From the NCBI GenBank assembly GCA_902800965.1, contig CADCGK010000008.1:50822-114821 (forward strand): a stretch of 64,000 bases of DNA. The letters run 5' to 3'. Under the pieces are notes generated by a model. The model saw only the letters and a program-made list of their open reading frames with translations. It was not told the DNA's origin and searched no databases. A program made the position numbers and the translations under genes. This document shows positions 51,701 through 59,036 of this stretch, piece after piece (the stretch's first letter is position 1; the number at the start of each line of letters is the position of its first letter). The DNA is from an uncultured Bacteroidia bacterium (GTDB taxonomy: Bacteria > Bacteroidota > Bacteroidia > Bacteroidales > F082).

Positions 51701-52098
51701 TCTTTAGCCTCATTTATCGAATATACTTTTTTACCATCGTTACAGACAGAATCCTGATTTATACGCAGCTTATCCGTTCCTTCGGTAATACCCATTAGTG
51801 TCAACTCCCAATCCGCCGGAGCCATACCAATATCATGAAGATATGAGGCAGAAATAAGCAGAAACAACTCAATAGATGACAATTCAACTAAATGATCTTC
51901 TCCTAAAAGACATGCAATGTTCTCCTCCACCTTTTTTAGATGTGTACCATCATGTAGATCAAATTCCGGCATTATTTTTAGCACCCTCTTTTGATGTTCA
52001 TCCGCCAACTTAATTATGTCATGAGCGAGCAGACTTAATTTTTGTTCCAGTGTTTCAGGGACAGCTCGATTATCAAGAATAGATATCAAATCACGCAT
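48706..52098 (-). CDS. HD domain-Hsp90-like (GHKL) ATPase fusion, candidate defence protein
   Basis: A 1130-residue protein. Residues about 1-300 form an HD hydrolase: HDGTHLKKVEENI (His 49, His 53), YLHDIGMA (His-Asp 88-89), a later CHGEEVDEV (about 246-254) and RLGDIIHYSSDRAP (Asp about 282). Residues about 395-640 are a GHKL ATPase of the Hsp90 kind: IRELYQNALDA (Glu 418, Asn 422), KDNGLGM (Asp 462) and FGIGILSCF (506-514). The last 490 residues are of unknown fold. Hsp90-like ATPases joined to HD or nuclease domains occur in bacterial conflict systems. It starts 66 bases after RloB with no promoter visible, so it may be co-expressed with the RloAB pair. The target nucleotide is unknown. 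Confidence 0.75.
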   Translation of the reverse strand: MRDLISILDNRAVPETLEQKLSLLAHDIIKLADEHQKRVLKIMPEFDLHDGTHLKKVEENIACLLGEDHLVELSSIELFLLISASYLHDIGMAPADWELTLMGITEGTDKLRINQDSVCNDGKKVYSINEAKDLISKKNSNIYGTFERVCNWPFSPNTEEKLVSDLAELFVEYQEYRNGFIDQIEESKDDSVFKDLNDSIRTNFIRICHPQKSAEYIMNLEKKFISVLGDQWSTRLVSDLADVCFCHGEEVDEVRKRRTCVKYVGDETVNLQFVAEMLRLGDIIHYSSDRAPMVLQVAMNFKSSYSKQEWQTKIGLNYTINDGVISYMATCQTPNDYYHLQDYLDWVDNEIKNYDLLKKNWENKYRIEIHEVDRNNVDYDKRVFTPVIGQKFSLSQSKIIDLLMGVNLYKNPYSCIRELYQNALDACRCRIDIAKTKSQVIKGQIEYGIKSDKNDKILYCKDNGLGMSEYIIENYLLKIGNSFYKSADFYRKRSQWGCSFSPVSQFGIGILSCFIIGTKIEIITRSYETNKCICCCIEGAQEHFYYRKTTKEDEESLPDSGTIVKVLLKPNNALELNNNTIKKLGLALLDNNINDFKSYSQYDYIYKYWGHNLYNLLNTFVNRVPQNIELSVRFTDNSIQQIRNKPFSIDIGDLGLETEDKPYIDNIIASLYLKRYRGSLTDVQKYLIQYPIHLQTENIEFNTYVTMPLPGMPSFEDDTFLFRSLYAHGSEVSVDGISIEDKYTNDDVYLGRLKKMGCLNYIGEHRPALSVDRREIISYPQDYNADYRDITIQETYETVKIARDHIKKYKLENDYKTQNLIWKYVFNRLGCAQILFVNKMAETELGDFIWPSITAIVGQEITIRDLLSSNEITLMNYDHSALDLFGKTVMMALFLNSKEIKVIDDKQITIIKKDCNEIIPEFNSDTNFMRYLVPAEESSVFEEYDIVSNLYPIVPTRLINGLWLSDKKTQNSRAVFVHAIVNCYNELFFQDSRLVNPSVGLYGAKSDFFNEPDHYVHEFQTLKKDFQCMDFAPNFWNTKEVVPILAYIAPASLTNKDMELLLNCKDTEPDYYKGVIEGWTVLITNMKTENVVVKPGKVSRNEMVSALSDDFWKTYKEWTFKFLDGTIMSK

Positions 52099-52164
52099 AT
52101 GATTATTATTTTGAATCTCAAAACACGCACCCCATTATTAGGTTTGTTTCTTTATCTATCCAAA

Positions 52165-52818
52165 CTAACTATTTCTTATATCCATAATACTTCTCGCCAG
52201 CAAATACACCCTGGTTCCAACACTTTGAGGCCATCTGTCAACCGGACGCAAATCCAATTGTTCTGCCCTGTCTATTGCAAGGTATATGGTTGGCAGCAAT
52301 GCCAACGCATCATAATCCGACTCATGATAATGTCCCATCAAAGTCCTCAACCGCCTTTTCAACCAAGTGTTACCACGTTTCGAGTTCTTCTTGTTTGCGG
52401 CAAGCTCAGTCATCTTTTCAGCGTCATAGCCCATCACGTCTTCCAGATGCAACAATAACCATAGCTCAAAACAAGGATTACTCACACAAAAATACAGGTT
52501 GTCGTTTTTCATGCAATCACGAGCCACTGATGACAACATCTTCGATGTCCATCTGTCTCTGTCTACCACCACCCACAACTGATCATCCTCTTCAATATTA
52601 TAGGTTTTCATAAAACCTTCTAATTGAGCAAGTACGTTAGCAGGACTTGATTCATTGTCATCCCTATGCAACACCTCAACATGGACACCGGATGCGCATA
52701 AAGAGGCTTTCATGGCTTCAAAATAAATGTTTTCCGTGTCGCGTCCTTCAGCAGCGATGACAATCAATCGCGCTGATTTCACTCCTTCTGGCCGTTCAAA
52801 ATCCCTTCTCTGTCTCAT
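52165..52818 (-). CDS. RloB-like protein (TOPRIM-type), AbiLii-like
   Basis: A 217-residue RloB family protein. IAAEGRDTENIYFEA gives the glutamate of a TOPRIM-like fold (Glu 24), and WVVVDRDRWTS gives the DxD pair (Asp 86, Asp 88). The family stretch CVSNPCFELWLLLHLED follows. It starts 3 bases after the RloA-like ATPase stop. ATPase plus RloB pairs were first seen near type I restriction loci and resemble lactococcal abortive-infection AbiL, where the TOPRIM partner is the suspected nuclease. Not DUF4435, so this is not PARIS. Confidence 0.85.
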   Translation of the reverse strand: MRQRRDFERPEGVKSARLIVIAAEGRDTENIYFEAMKASLCASGVHVEVLHRDDNESSPANVLAQLEGFMKTYNIEEDDQLWVVVDRDRWTSKMLSSVARDCMKNDNLYFCVSNPCFELWLLLHLEDVMGYDAEKMTELAANKKNSKRGNTWLKRRLRTLMGHYHESDYDALALLPTIYLAIDRAEQLDLRPVDRWPQSVGTRVYLLARSIMDIRNS

Positions 52819-52821
52819 GTC

Positions 52822-54147
52822 TTATTGCCATTTTAAACTGTTTATGGATGCGAAAAATGGAATAGCTCCGTAACGACCTTGTAAGTAGCCTTTTCGCACA
52901 TCCTCTCTTGGTTTATATTCCGCAAGAGAGGTCAAATGCGAAGCACCGTCTTGTCCTTTCTCTACAAACCAAACCTCATCAGCACGAATCATATTTAAAT
53001 CTAACAGGTTAGATTCATGAGTTGTGCAAATCAACTGTGTATCTCTTTCTTTATCAAGAAATGCGAAATAATACTCCAAAAGCTTTTGTGAAAGCATAGG
53101 ATGCATACTGCGGTCTATCTCGTCAATAAGGTAGACCGACGAATTTAGTTTCAAGTCGATAAGCATGGGAATGAAATCAAGCAACCTGATTGATCCATCC
53201 GACTCTTCGTCCATTTCAAAAGGAACTTCCCCTCCATTTTTCATCCTATGGATTGCACTTTGCTTATAAATATTCGTAATGCCATTTTCATCTGTCTCAA
53301 AAAAGTAAGTTGAAGAATCAGAAGGTGACGCCACGACAATAGCCTTATCGTTTTCCGCTTCTGTCAGAAGACTGTTTACAATTTCCTTCGGCAATTCTAT
53401 ATCTTCCTTGTTTACCTTTACTCTTCTTATATCAACTATTCCCGTATTAAAATATTCCAGAAGCGACTTTGTGGCTAAAGCAAAATCCTTGTCTTTTTCC
53501 GCACGGATGGAAATGCCTTCATATCTTGATTCTGGGAAAATAATCTTCAAGTCCTCTTTCATCCATCGGTATGCATTGTTGATTGCAGCCAGTCCTTTTC
53601 CATTGCGTTTTACATATTCTGAAAGAAAACTGTCAGTTATCGGGGTGCTTTGGCTGATAAACCTCACCAATTGTTGGATTTCGTCATTTCCATCAATAGT
53701 TCCAAAGGAAAAAACATTACCATCTGGCCCAACCCTTCTGCTAAATACTTCTTTTTCCGTGCGACTATTAATATCATACAGCCATTCTTCCACTATACCT
53801 TTAATTGTAAACTCCACCCCATATGCGTAAAAACGCTTGCCCGCTTTAAACTCAACCTCGATTTTAGAGGTATTGTTCTTGAGAGCGGTTAGTTTGAAAG
53901 GCTCTATATTTCTTTTAGGCACACTACCCAAAGCGATTTTTTGAATCACCGAAACCGCCTTGATGATATTGCTCTTTCCTGATGCGTTGGCTCCATAAAT
54001 AATACCAGCCTTTAGTACTGAAATATCATCTCTTTTTTCCGCACGGCTTACATGTTCACAATGCGTTGTGCTTTTTCCTGCTACAAAACTAATCTCAGTC
54101 TCGTCTTTGAAAGAATACAAGTTTCTTACGATAGCTCTTAAAATCAT
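52822..54147 (-). CDS. RloA-like AAA ATPase (ABC/SMC type), AbiLi-like
   Basis: A 441-residue ATPase of the AAA_15/AAA_21 kind. Walker A is IIYGANASGKSN (about residues 49-60), Walker B with glutamate is YLIDEIDRSMHP (about 345), and the switch His is in ICTTHES. ATG 54147 starts MILRAIVRNLYSFKDETEIS, the usual beginning of this family; an upstream frame to 54189 overlaps the promoter. Together with RloB it should form an ATPase-effector complex. It has its own TATCTTTG box at 54177-54184 and opens the minus-strand defence cluster. Confidence 0.85.
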   Translation of the reverse strand: MILRAIVRNLYSFKDETEISFVAGKSTTHCEHVSRAEKRDDISVLKAGIIYGANASGKSNIIKAVSVIQKIALGSVPKRNIEPFKLTALKNNTSKIEVEFKAGKRFYAYGVEFTIKGIVEEWLYDINSRTEKEVFSRRVGPDGNVFSFGTIDGNDEIQQLVRFISQSTPITDSFLSEYVKRNGKGLAAINNAYRWMKEDLKIIFPESRYEGISIRAEKDKDFALATKSLLEYFNTGIVDIRRVKVNKEDIELPKEIVNSLLTEAENDKAIVVASPSDSSTYFFETDENGITNIYKQSAIHRMKNGGEVPFEMDEESDGSIRLLDFIPMLIDLKLNSSVYLIDEIDRSMHPMLSQKLLEYYFAFLDKERDTQLICTTHESNLLDLNMIRADEVWFVEKGQDGASHLTSLAEYKPREDVRKGYLQGRYGAIPFFASINSLKWQ

Positions 54148-54176
54148 AATAATGTCAAATTTGAACAGTTTTGTCG

Positions 54177-54184
54177 CAAAGATA
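54177..54184 (-). promoter_or_regulatory. -7 box TATCTTTG of the RloA-like gene
   Basis: Perfect minus-strand match, about 30 bases before ATG 54147; probable start of the cluster transcript. Confidence 0.6.
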
Positions 54185-54322
54185 AACAACTATTTTTAAA
54201 TTCTGCATATTTTTCGTCAAATATTTACAAATTTTACTCAAATACGACATTTTAACAACAAGCACATACCTAATCCTTCCGTTCATCATTGTTTCTGCAT
54301 TGATGTATTTTGGCGCATCCCC

Positions 54323-54367
54323 TGCCCTCTCCCCTTGAGAGGGGTTGCCAATGGCAAGGAGGAGTCA
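54323..54367. repeat. Diverged REP-like palindrome near the island's right end
   Basis: CCCTCTCCCCTTGAGAGGGG followed by TTGCCAATGGCAAGGAGGAG: two hairpins in the same order as the other copies. Apart from this and the att-like repeat I see no gene in 54190-54775; a 205-codon open frame there runs across repeats and is not convincing. Confidence 0.6.
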
Positions 54368-54459
54368 ACTCCTAACCATCTCCATCCCCATCCCCGTCAA
54401 GGTGTTCCCTTATAATATAAATACCGAACACGTCCAACATCGTCAGTGCCATTTAGTGA

Positions 54460-54665
54460 CCCCAGCCGGGTCACGAAATTCAAAAATAGACCTAATTGAT
54501 TTCCAATCAGTTAGGTCTTTTTCATACCCCAAAAATGGCCTGCCGTGTCAACCACGTGTCAACCGATTTTCTTTTCGGCATATATTCGTTGATATTTTCA
54601 CCGAAAATAACTATTTAAGTAACCCAGACATTCCACCCCTCCAAAAACCCCCGTTGACACGCCTC
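54460..54665. repeat. Right copy of direct repeat: partial tRNA-Lys 3' end plus arm-like sites
   Basis: CCCCAGCCGGGTCACGAAATTC matches the tRNA-Lys 3' end and the following base run, but the sequence before it (AGTGA) does not match the tRNA, so this is a bare core. The copy has the terminator hairpin (54490-54521), both TGTCAACC motifs and the inverted GTTGACAC, with only scattered changes from 32228-32432. It marks the right edge of the 22-kb island and the left edge of the next element. Confidence 0.85.
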
Positions 54666-54725
54666 CCCTATCCATCTTGTCCATCCTCCTATCCTTCTTT
54701 AGCACTCATTTTCTCTTTCTCTATT

Positions 54726-54785
54726 ATTGTGACATGCAACACAGGCGCTTCGCGTCCTCCTAAATTCTATCTGCCATGTCACAAT
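54726..54785 (+). promoter_or_regulatory. Inverted repeat enclosing the start codon at 54776
   Basis: ATTGTGACATG (54726-54736) pairs perfectly with CATGTCACAAT (54775-54785), 38 bases apart; the ATG at 54776 lies in the right arm. A small inner hairpin (AGGCGC TTC GCGTCCT) brings the arms together. It could hide the start codon in mRNA or be a repressor site. Confidence 0.55.
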
Positions 54786-55750
54786 CAAATATCCATTTCC
54801 AACGAAGGAAATCCGTGGCCGATTTCCTTTCCGAGAACCTGCCTAACCAAATCTTACACGCCACCGTCAAGGAAAGCTCCGACCTCCCTGACGAAGACAT
54901 CCTCAATGCTTTCAACAACGCCTATGACATCTGCCTCGAAGTCATCGAGGCTCCCGACCTGAACACTGCCCGAAGCGAAACTTACGAGACCATGACCGAC
55001 GGCATCACCTATTCAACCCTCGTCAGCCTCTCTTTCGCTTATTTCCTGCTGTCGTTCCATCAGGATGCACCAAAGCTCCGCCGCTACCTATCCAACCTCA
55101 AAAGACTACTGGAAAAACGCCTGCCCGACTTTTTCCATCCCATCTATATCGCTGCCACCTCCATGGCTTCGCTCATCCCTGGCTCCAGCTCTTTCGGCTA
55201 CCCTATCTCCCAATCCTTCTTGCCGCGATTCTACGAGCCTCGCCAGCTCATCAGCGTACAGCATATCATGCTCAAAGCCAAGGAGCGGAAAAAAGAAGAA
55301 TGTATCATCGTCCTCGACACCCTTCGCGAAGCCATTCAAGAGGCTTCAGGCGACTGGGCAAAGATCATCGAAAACGAAATCCGGCGCATCTCTCAAAGCA
55401 AAGACCCTGCCCAGCCTTACAGCAAATACCGCATCGGCAAAAACAACATCACCAGTTTTATCAAAATCATGCGGGTATGTTGCGAAATGCGTATCATCGA
55501 AGAGGACAACGGCCTCTTTGTCCAAAACATGGAAAAGTTCATCGTCGCCCTGGGACGTTTTTTCAATACTGAGATCAAAAACTACAACAACATGCTTTCT
55601 GAAGCAAAAAACAGGGATTTCCTGAAGCTTTTCGACGAAATGAGAGCTGCTGCAGAAGTCGTGCTCACCAAAGGTGATTCCCTTGATGAGCAAAGGAAAC
55701 GACAGATGTCGCGCAATAGAAAACGAGGACTCGAAAACGAACTTTTTTGA
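54776..55750 (+). CDS. Mobile-element protein of unknown function
   Basis: Encodes 324 residues, mostly helical and charged, with no signal or membrane segment. The C-terminus is basic (KRQMSRNRKRGLENELF). I recognise no named domain. It is the first gene of the second element, ahead of the HTH, VirE-N and DUF3987 genes, in the position where Bacteroidales integrative elements often have an uncharacterised accessory or regulatory gene. Its start codon is inside a perfect inverted repeat. Confidence 0.6.
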   Translation: MSQSNIHFQRRKSVADFLSENLPNQILHATVKESSDLPDEDILNAFNNAYDICLEVIEAPDLNTARSETYETMTDGITYSTLVSLSFAYFLLSFHQDAPKLRRYLSNLKRLLEKRLPDFFHPIYIAATSMASLIPGSSSFGYPISQSFLPRFYEPRQLISVQHIMLKAKERKKEECIIVLDTLREAIQEASGDWAKIIENEIRRISQSKDPAQPYSKYRIGKNNITSFIKIMRVCCEMRIIEEDNGLFVQNMEKFIVALGRFFNTEIKNYNNMLSEAKNRDFLKLFDEMRAAAEVVLTKGDSLDEQRKRQMSRNRKRGLENELF

Positions 55751-55834
55751 TTGTACCTTCACATGTAGTACACGGTTTTAACGCTCACAACCCTCCATCT
55801 TTGCCAACGATTTTAACCCTAAAACACATGTACT

Positions 55835-56215
55835 ATGTTAGACACAATCACATTTGACGAACTCCCCAAGGCCGTCGGCAGCATCCTCGACGGCCTCGCA
55901 GAGATCAAATCCATCTGCGAAGAAATCAGAGGCAACGAGGCTGGCAAGGACACTTACATGACCATCGAGGAGCTATGCGCCTACCATCCAGACCATCCTT
56001 CCCATCAAACCGTGCGCCGCTGGAAGCGGCTCGGCATCATCCCTTATTATAAGGATGAGGAAACCCGTCGTGTCAGATTCAAGAAATCTGAAATCGACGA
56101 ATGGATTGCCTCGCACCGCCACATGACGCGCCAGGAGCGCGATGCGCTCCGCGACGCTTCCATGAACGCCCGTCGTGAACGAATGTTGAGAGGAGAACTT
56201 GACGATGACGAATAA
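55835..56215 (+). CDS. HTH (excisionase-like) DNA-binding protein
   Basis: A 126-residue protein. After an N-terminal helix typical of Bacteroidales element proteins (LPKAVGSILDGLAEIKSICEEI), YMTIEELCAYHPDHPSHQTVRRWKRLGIIPYYKDEE is a MerR/excisionase-type winged helix-turn-helix, followed by FKKSEIDEWIA. A basic tail follows. Likely controls excision or element genes. It overlaps the next HTH gene by 17 bases. CATCTTTG at 55796-55803, one base off the -7 consensus, may be its promoter. Confidence 0.8.
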   Translation: MLDTITFDELPKAVGSILDGLAEIKSICEEIRGNEAGKDTYMTIEELCAYHPDHPSHQTVRRWKRLGIIPYYKDEETRRVRFKKSEIDEWIASHRHMTRQERDALRDASMNARRERMLRGELDDDE

Positions 56216-56417
56216 CGACACCCATGCCATCCCGGTCCTCTTCGACTGGATAGAGCTTTCCGACCTGCTCATCATGCTCCACATCACCAAAAACACCCTC
56301 AAAGAGTGGTGCATTGAGGGCAACATGAGCTACTGCCGCATCAAAAACAAATCCTATTTCCTGCGCCAAGACATCGAGCGCTTCCTCTACGAACATTATA
56401 AAAACTACAATTCATGA
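56199..56417 (+). CDS. Second small HTH/excisionase-like protein
   Basis: 72 residues with WIELSDLLIMLHITKNTLKEW, an HTH, then CRIKNKSYFLRQDIERFLYEH, as in helix-turn-helix_17 excisionase proteins of Bacteroidales elements. The start may be ATG 56199 or ATG 56205. It overlaps both neighbours, so it is part of one coupled operon. Confidence 0.75.
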   Translation: MTMTNNDTHAIPVLFDWIELSDLLIMLHITKNTLKEWCIEGNMSYCRIKNKSYFLRQDIERFLYEHYKNYNS

Positions 56418-57076
56418 ATACCGACATTTCCAACGCCCCTGCCATGTATTTCTGGGGAACACCCAATAACTATGCCGTCAAGCCGTCGCCATCTTGCGAC
56501 CTGAAGAACATGCCTGCCTTCTCTATCTTCCGCAGGCCTATCTCCAACAAATACCCTTATCAAGTCGTCAACCTGATCGATGTCTTCAATTACATCATCA
56601 GCGACTATGCAAAAGACCACACACGCGAGTATCGTGGCATCAAGATAGACAAGTACCGCCGTCAGTTCAAAGCCGACAAATTCGACTATTGCACCTTCTC
56701 CGGCATCTTCTCCATCCGTGCCGACAAAGCCATCATCCAACATTCAGGCTATATCTGCCTCGACTTCGACCACCTGAAAGATGTCGAAGCCACCTTCCGT
56801 CAGTTGAAGGAAGATCAATACTTCGACACCCTCCTGCTCTTTCGCAGTCCTTCTGGTGATGGCCTCAAATGGGTCATCTCCTTCACCGATTCCTATTTCC
56901 GCTATGGCAACGACGGGGAATCCCTCGGCGAATATCAGGAACGGTTTTTCATCAGCCTTTATAACTACATCTTCAACCATTATGACGTTGAAGTGGACAA
57001 GCACTGCCGCAATCTCTCCCGTGCATGCTTCCTGCCCCATGACCCCGATGCATTCCTCAATCCGTCGTTGCTATGA
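56414..57076 (+). CDS. VirE N-terminal/BT4734-like primase-type protein
   Basis: A 220-residue protein matching the BT4734/VirE-N domain found next to DUF3987 proteins in Bacteroidales mobile elements. Clear stretches are IKIDKYRRQFKADKFDYCTFSGIF, HSGYICLDFDHLKDVEATF (with the metal-binding D-x-D-H), LLFRSPSGDGLKW and SRACFLPHDPDAFLNP. The fold is that of archaeo-eukaryotic primases, with DFDH and the S-x-D/H residues in the active site. It overlaps the DUF3987 gene by four bases and likely works with it in replication of the excised element. Confidence 0.82.
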   Translation: MNTDISNAPAMYFWGTPNNYAVKPSPSCDLKNMPAFSIFRRPISNKYPYQVVNLIDVFNYIISDYAKDHTREYRGIKIDKYRRQFKADKFDYCTFSGIFSIRADKAIIQHSGYICLDFDHLKDVEATFRQLKEDQYFDTLLLFRSPSGDGLKWVISFTDSYFRYGNDGESLGEYQERFFISLYNYIFNHYDVEVDKHCRNLSRACFLPHDPDAFLNPSLL

Positions 57077-58992
57077 AGAAAGATGTCTTCAACCCCGCCG
57101 ATTGGAACGCTGCCGCCTCGGAGAAGGTGCCTGCTGCACCTTCTCCTTCCGTCGGCGCGTCGTCCAATCCCCCCTCGATGGGTGTGGGGATTAACCCTTC
57201 TATCCTCGCGGTCGTGGATGCTGTCGAAGCCTCCGGCATCGACATCACGTCCACTTACTCGGATTGGATGGCCATCGCCTTCGCCCTGGTCTCTGAGCTT
57301 GGTGAAAATGGCCGTGCCATCTTTCACCGCCTCAGTCGTTTCTATCCTTACTATGACCCCTCCGATACCGACCGCCAATACTCCGCCTGTCTCCACGATG
57401 GAAGCCGTGAAATCACCATCGCTTCGCTCTTCCATATCGCAAAGACCCACGGCATTGTTGTAGGGCGCGAGCCGAAGAGCTCGCGTCCACCTGTCCCGTG
57501 TCCCGCGTCCTCAAAACTTCAAGTTGAGGACGATGAGGACATGAGGAAGTCAAATTCAATCATTTCCGTTGTTTTGACCCCTCCCGATGAGCCAAGCCCA
57601 TTTCCCGAAAATTCAAACTCCATCAAAATCGGAACCTTCTCGCAGACCATTCGCGACCAGCTGCCCGACATCCTGAAACGCATCGTCGCTGATTCCGTTT
57701 CAAGTGTCGATGCAGATCTGCTCATCCTTGGCTCTCTCACCGTCTTTTCAGCCTGTATGCCGAATGTGTACGGCGTTTATGATCGCCGCGAAGTCTTCTC
57801 CAATCTCTTCCTTTATGTCACCGCCCGCGCCTCTGCCGGCAAGGGACGTTTGTCCCTTTGCCGTCATCTGGTGGCTCCCATCCATCGCGAGCTGCGCAAC
57901 CGCTACTCGAAGTCCACGGAGCAGTATAAAATCGACCTGCACCAATACAACCTCAACAAGAAGGACGGCGATGCCAAAGAGCCTGAAGTACCGCCTTTTC
58001 TCACCCTGTTCATCCCAGCCAACAGCACGGCCACCGTGGTCTATCAAACATTGTCCCAAAACGACGGTGTCGGCCTTCTGTTCGAGACAGAAGGCGACAC
58101 CTTGGCCAATGCTTTTAACTCCGACCTCGGAAACTACTCCGATGGCTTCCGCAAAGCGTTCCATCACGAGATGATTTCCTATCTACGAAAGAAAGACAGG
58201 GAATTTGTGGAGATTGTAAAACCCAAGTTTTCGGCCATTCTGTCCGGCACACCGCAGCAAGTCTTCAACCTCATCCCCTCCGCTGAAAACGGCCTCTTCA
58301 GCCGTTTCATCTTCTATGTCATGCCGACTGAAATCGTCTGGCACGATATGTTTGATGAGAACGAGACCACTGCCGACGAACTCTTCAAAGAGATAGGCCA
58401 AGACTTCTACCAGTTTCACAAAATGCTGTCCGAACACACTATCCATTTCAAGCTCACTGTCGAGCAGCGGCAACAGTTCAATGCCTTCTTCTCACTGACG
58501 CAAGCGGAATATGCCAACCTCTTCGGCGACGACATCATTGCTTCCGTTCGTCGCCTTGGGTTAATCCTCTTTCGCTTCGCGATGATCCTCACCGTCCTCC
58601 GTCAGATGGACGATGGCGACCTTCCCTTCCCTGCCAGCAACGAGGACAAAAAGTCTGAATCCATCCTTGAATGTGCTGATGCCGACTTTTCCACCGCCCT
58701 GGCGATGGTCAAAGTCCTGCTGCAGCACTCGGCCACAGTCTTTCAGTCCCTGCCTCGCCGCGACTTCTACAAGCCTCGTGGCCAACGTGCAGCCAACGAC
58801 AAGCGCCAAGCGTTTTTCAATGCCCTTCCTGATACCTTCGACCGTGCGGCCTATCTCCAAGCCGCCGCTTCGCTCGGCATCTCCGAAAAAACCGCTGAGC
58901 GCTACATCCTCGAACTCTGCAAGTCCAGCCTCCTGGCTCATCCCTCCATCGACAACTACCAAAAGAACCCCGTAGGGGTGTCCCGACATTAA
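57073..58992 (+). CDS. DUF3987 helicase/primase-like protein
   Basis: A 639-residue replication-type protein. Residues about 45-140 resemble a primase C-terminal (PriCT) domain (DWMAIAFALVSELGENGRAIF). A low-complexity linker (about 140-200) contains repeat-derived sequence. Residues about 195-600 are DUF3987, with the P-loop ARASAGKGRLS, LLFETEGDTLANAF (Walker B region) and SGTPQQVFNLIPSAENGLFSRF. The extreme C-terminus (NPVGVSRH) is encoded by a palindromic repeat. It is coupled to the VirE-N gene and probably drives replication of the element. No integrase or relaxase is in view. Confidence 0.85.
   Translation: MKKDVFNPADWNAAASEKVPAAPSPSVGASSNPPSMGVGINPSILAVVDAVEASGIDITSTYSDWMAIAFALVSELGENGRAIFHRLSRFYPYYDPSDTDRQYSACLHDGSREITIASLFHIAKTHGIVVGREPKSSRPPVPCPASSKLQVEDDEDMRKSNSIISVVLTPPDEPSPFPENSNSIKIGTFSQTIRDQLPDILKRIVADSVSSVDADLLILGSLTVFSACMPNVYGVYDRREVFSNLFLYVTARASAGKGRLSLCRHLVAPIHRELRNRYSKSTEQYKIDLHQYNLNKKDGDAKEPEVPPFLTLFIPANSTATVVYQTLSQNDGVGLLFETEGDTLANAFNSDLGNYSDGFRKAFHHEMISYLRKKDREFVEIVKPKFSAILSGTPQQVFNLIPSAENGLFSRFIFYVMPTEIVWHDMFDENETTADELFKEIGQDFYQFHKMLSEHTIHFKLTVEQRQQFNAFFSLTQAEYANLFGDDIIASVRRLGLILFRFAMILTVLRQMDDGDLPFPASNEDKKSESILECADADFSTALAMVKVLLQHSATVFQSLPRRDFYKPRGQRAANDKRQAFFNALPDTFDRAAYLQAAASLGISEKTAERYILELCKSSLLAHPSIDNYQKNPVGVSRH
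57490..57556. repeat. Repeat-derived linker in the DUF3987 gene
   Basis: GTCCCGTGTCCCGCGTCC, then GAGGACGATGAGGACATGAGG. The first part resembles the palindrome at 16964-17016; the second is the reverse of the CTCATGTCCTCATCG array at 61787-61821. It is read in frame between the PriCT and DUF3987 domains. Confidence 0.6.
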
Positions 58993-59010
58993 CCAGGGGT
59001 GCAACCCCTG
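58966..59010. repeat. Palindromic repeat ACCCCGTAGGGGTG, copy 1
   Basis: AACCCCGTAGGGGT, a spacer, then AACCAGGGGTGCAACCCCTG: two adjacent hairpins. Its first half supplies the last codons and stop (NPVGVSRH-stop) of the DUF3987 gene. Confidence 0.85.
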
Positions 59011-59036
59011 CGCATCACCACTAAACATCAAACAAA

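Noticed and set aside
52165..54147. PARIS or retron-type system
   Set aside because: The partner of the ATPase is RloB-like, not DUF4435, and there is no reverse transcriptase or msr/msd-like RNA.
54345..54962. Possible 205-residue gene across the right att-like repeat
   Set aside because: It runs through a REP-like repeat, the tRNA remnant and the terminator, then overlaps the 54776 gene out of frame; no recognisable protein.
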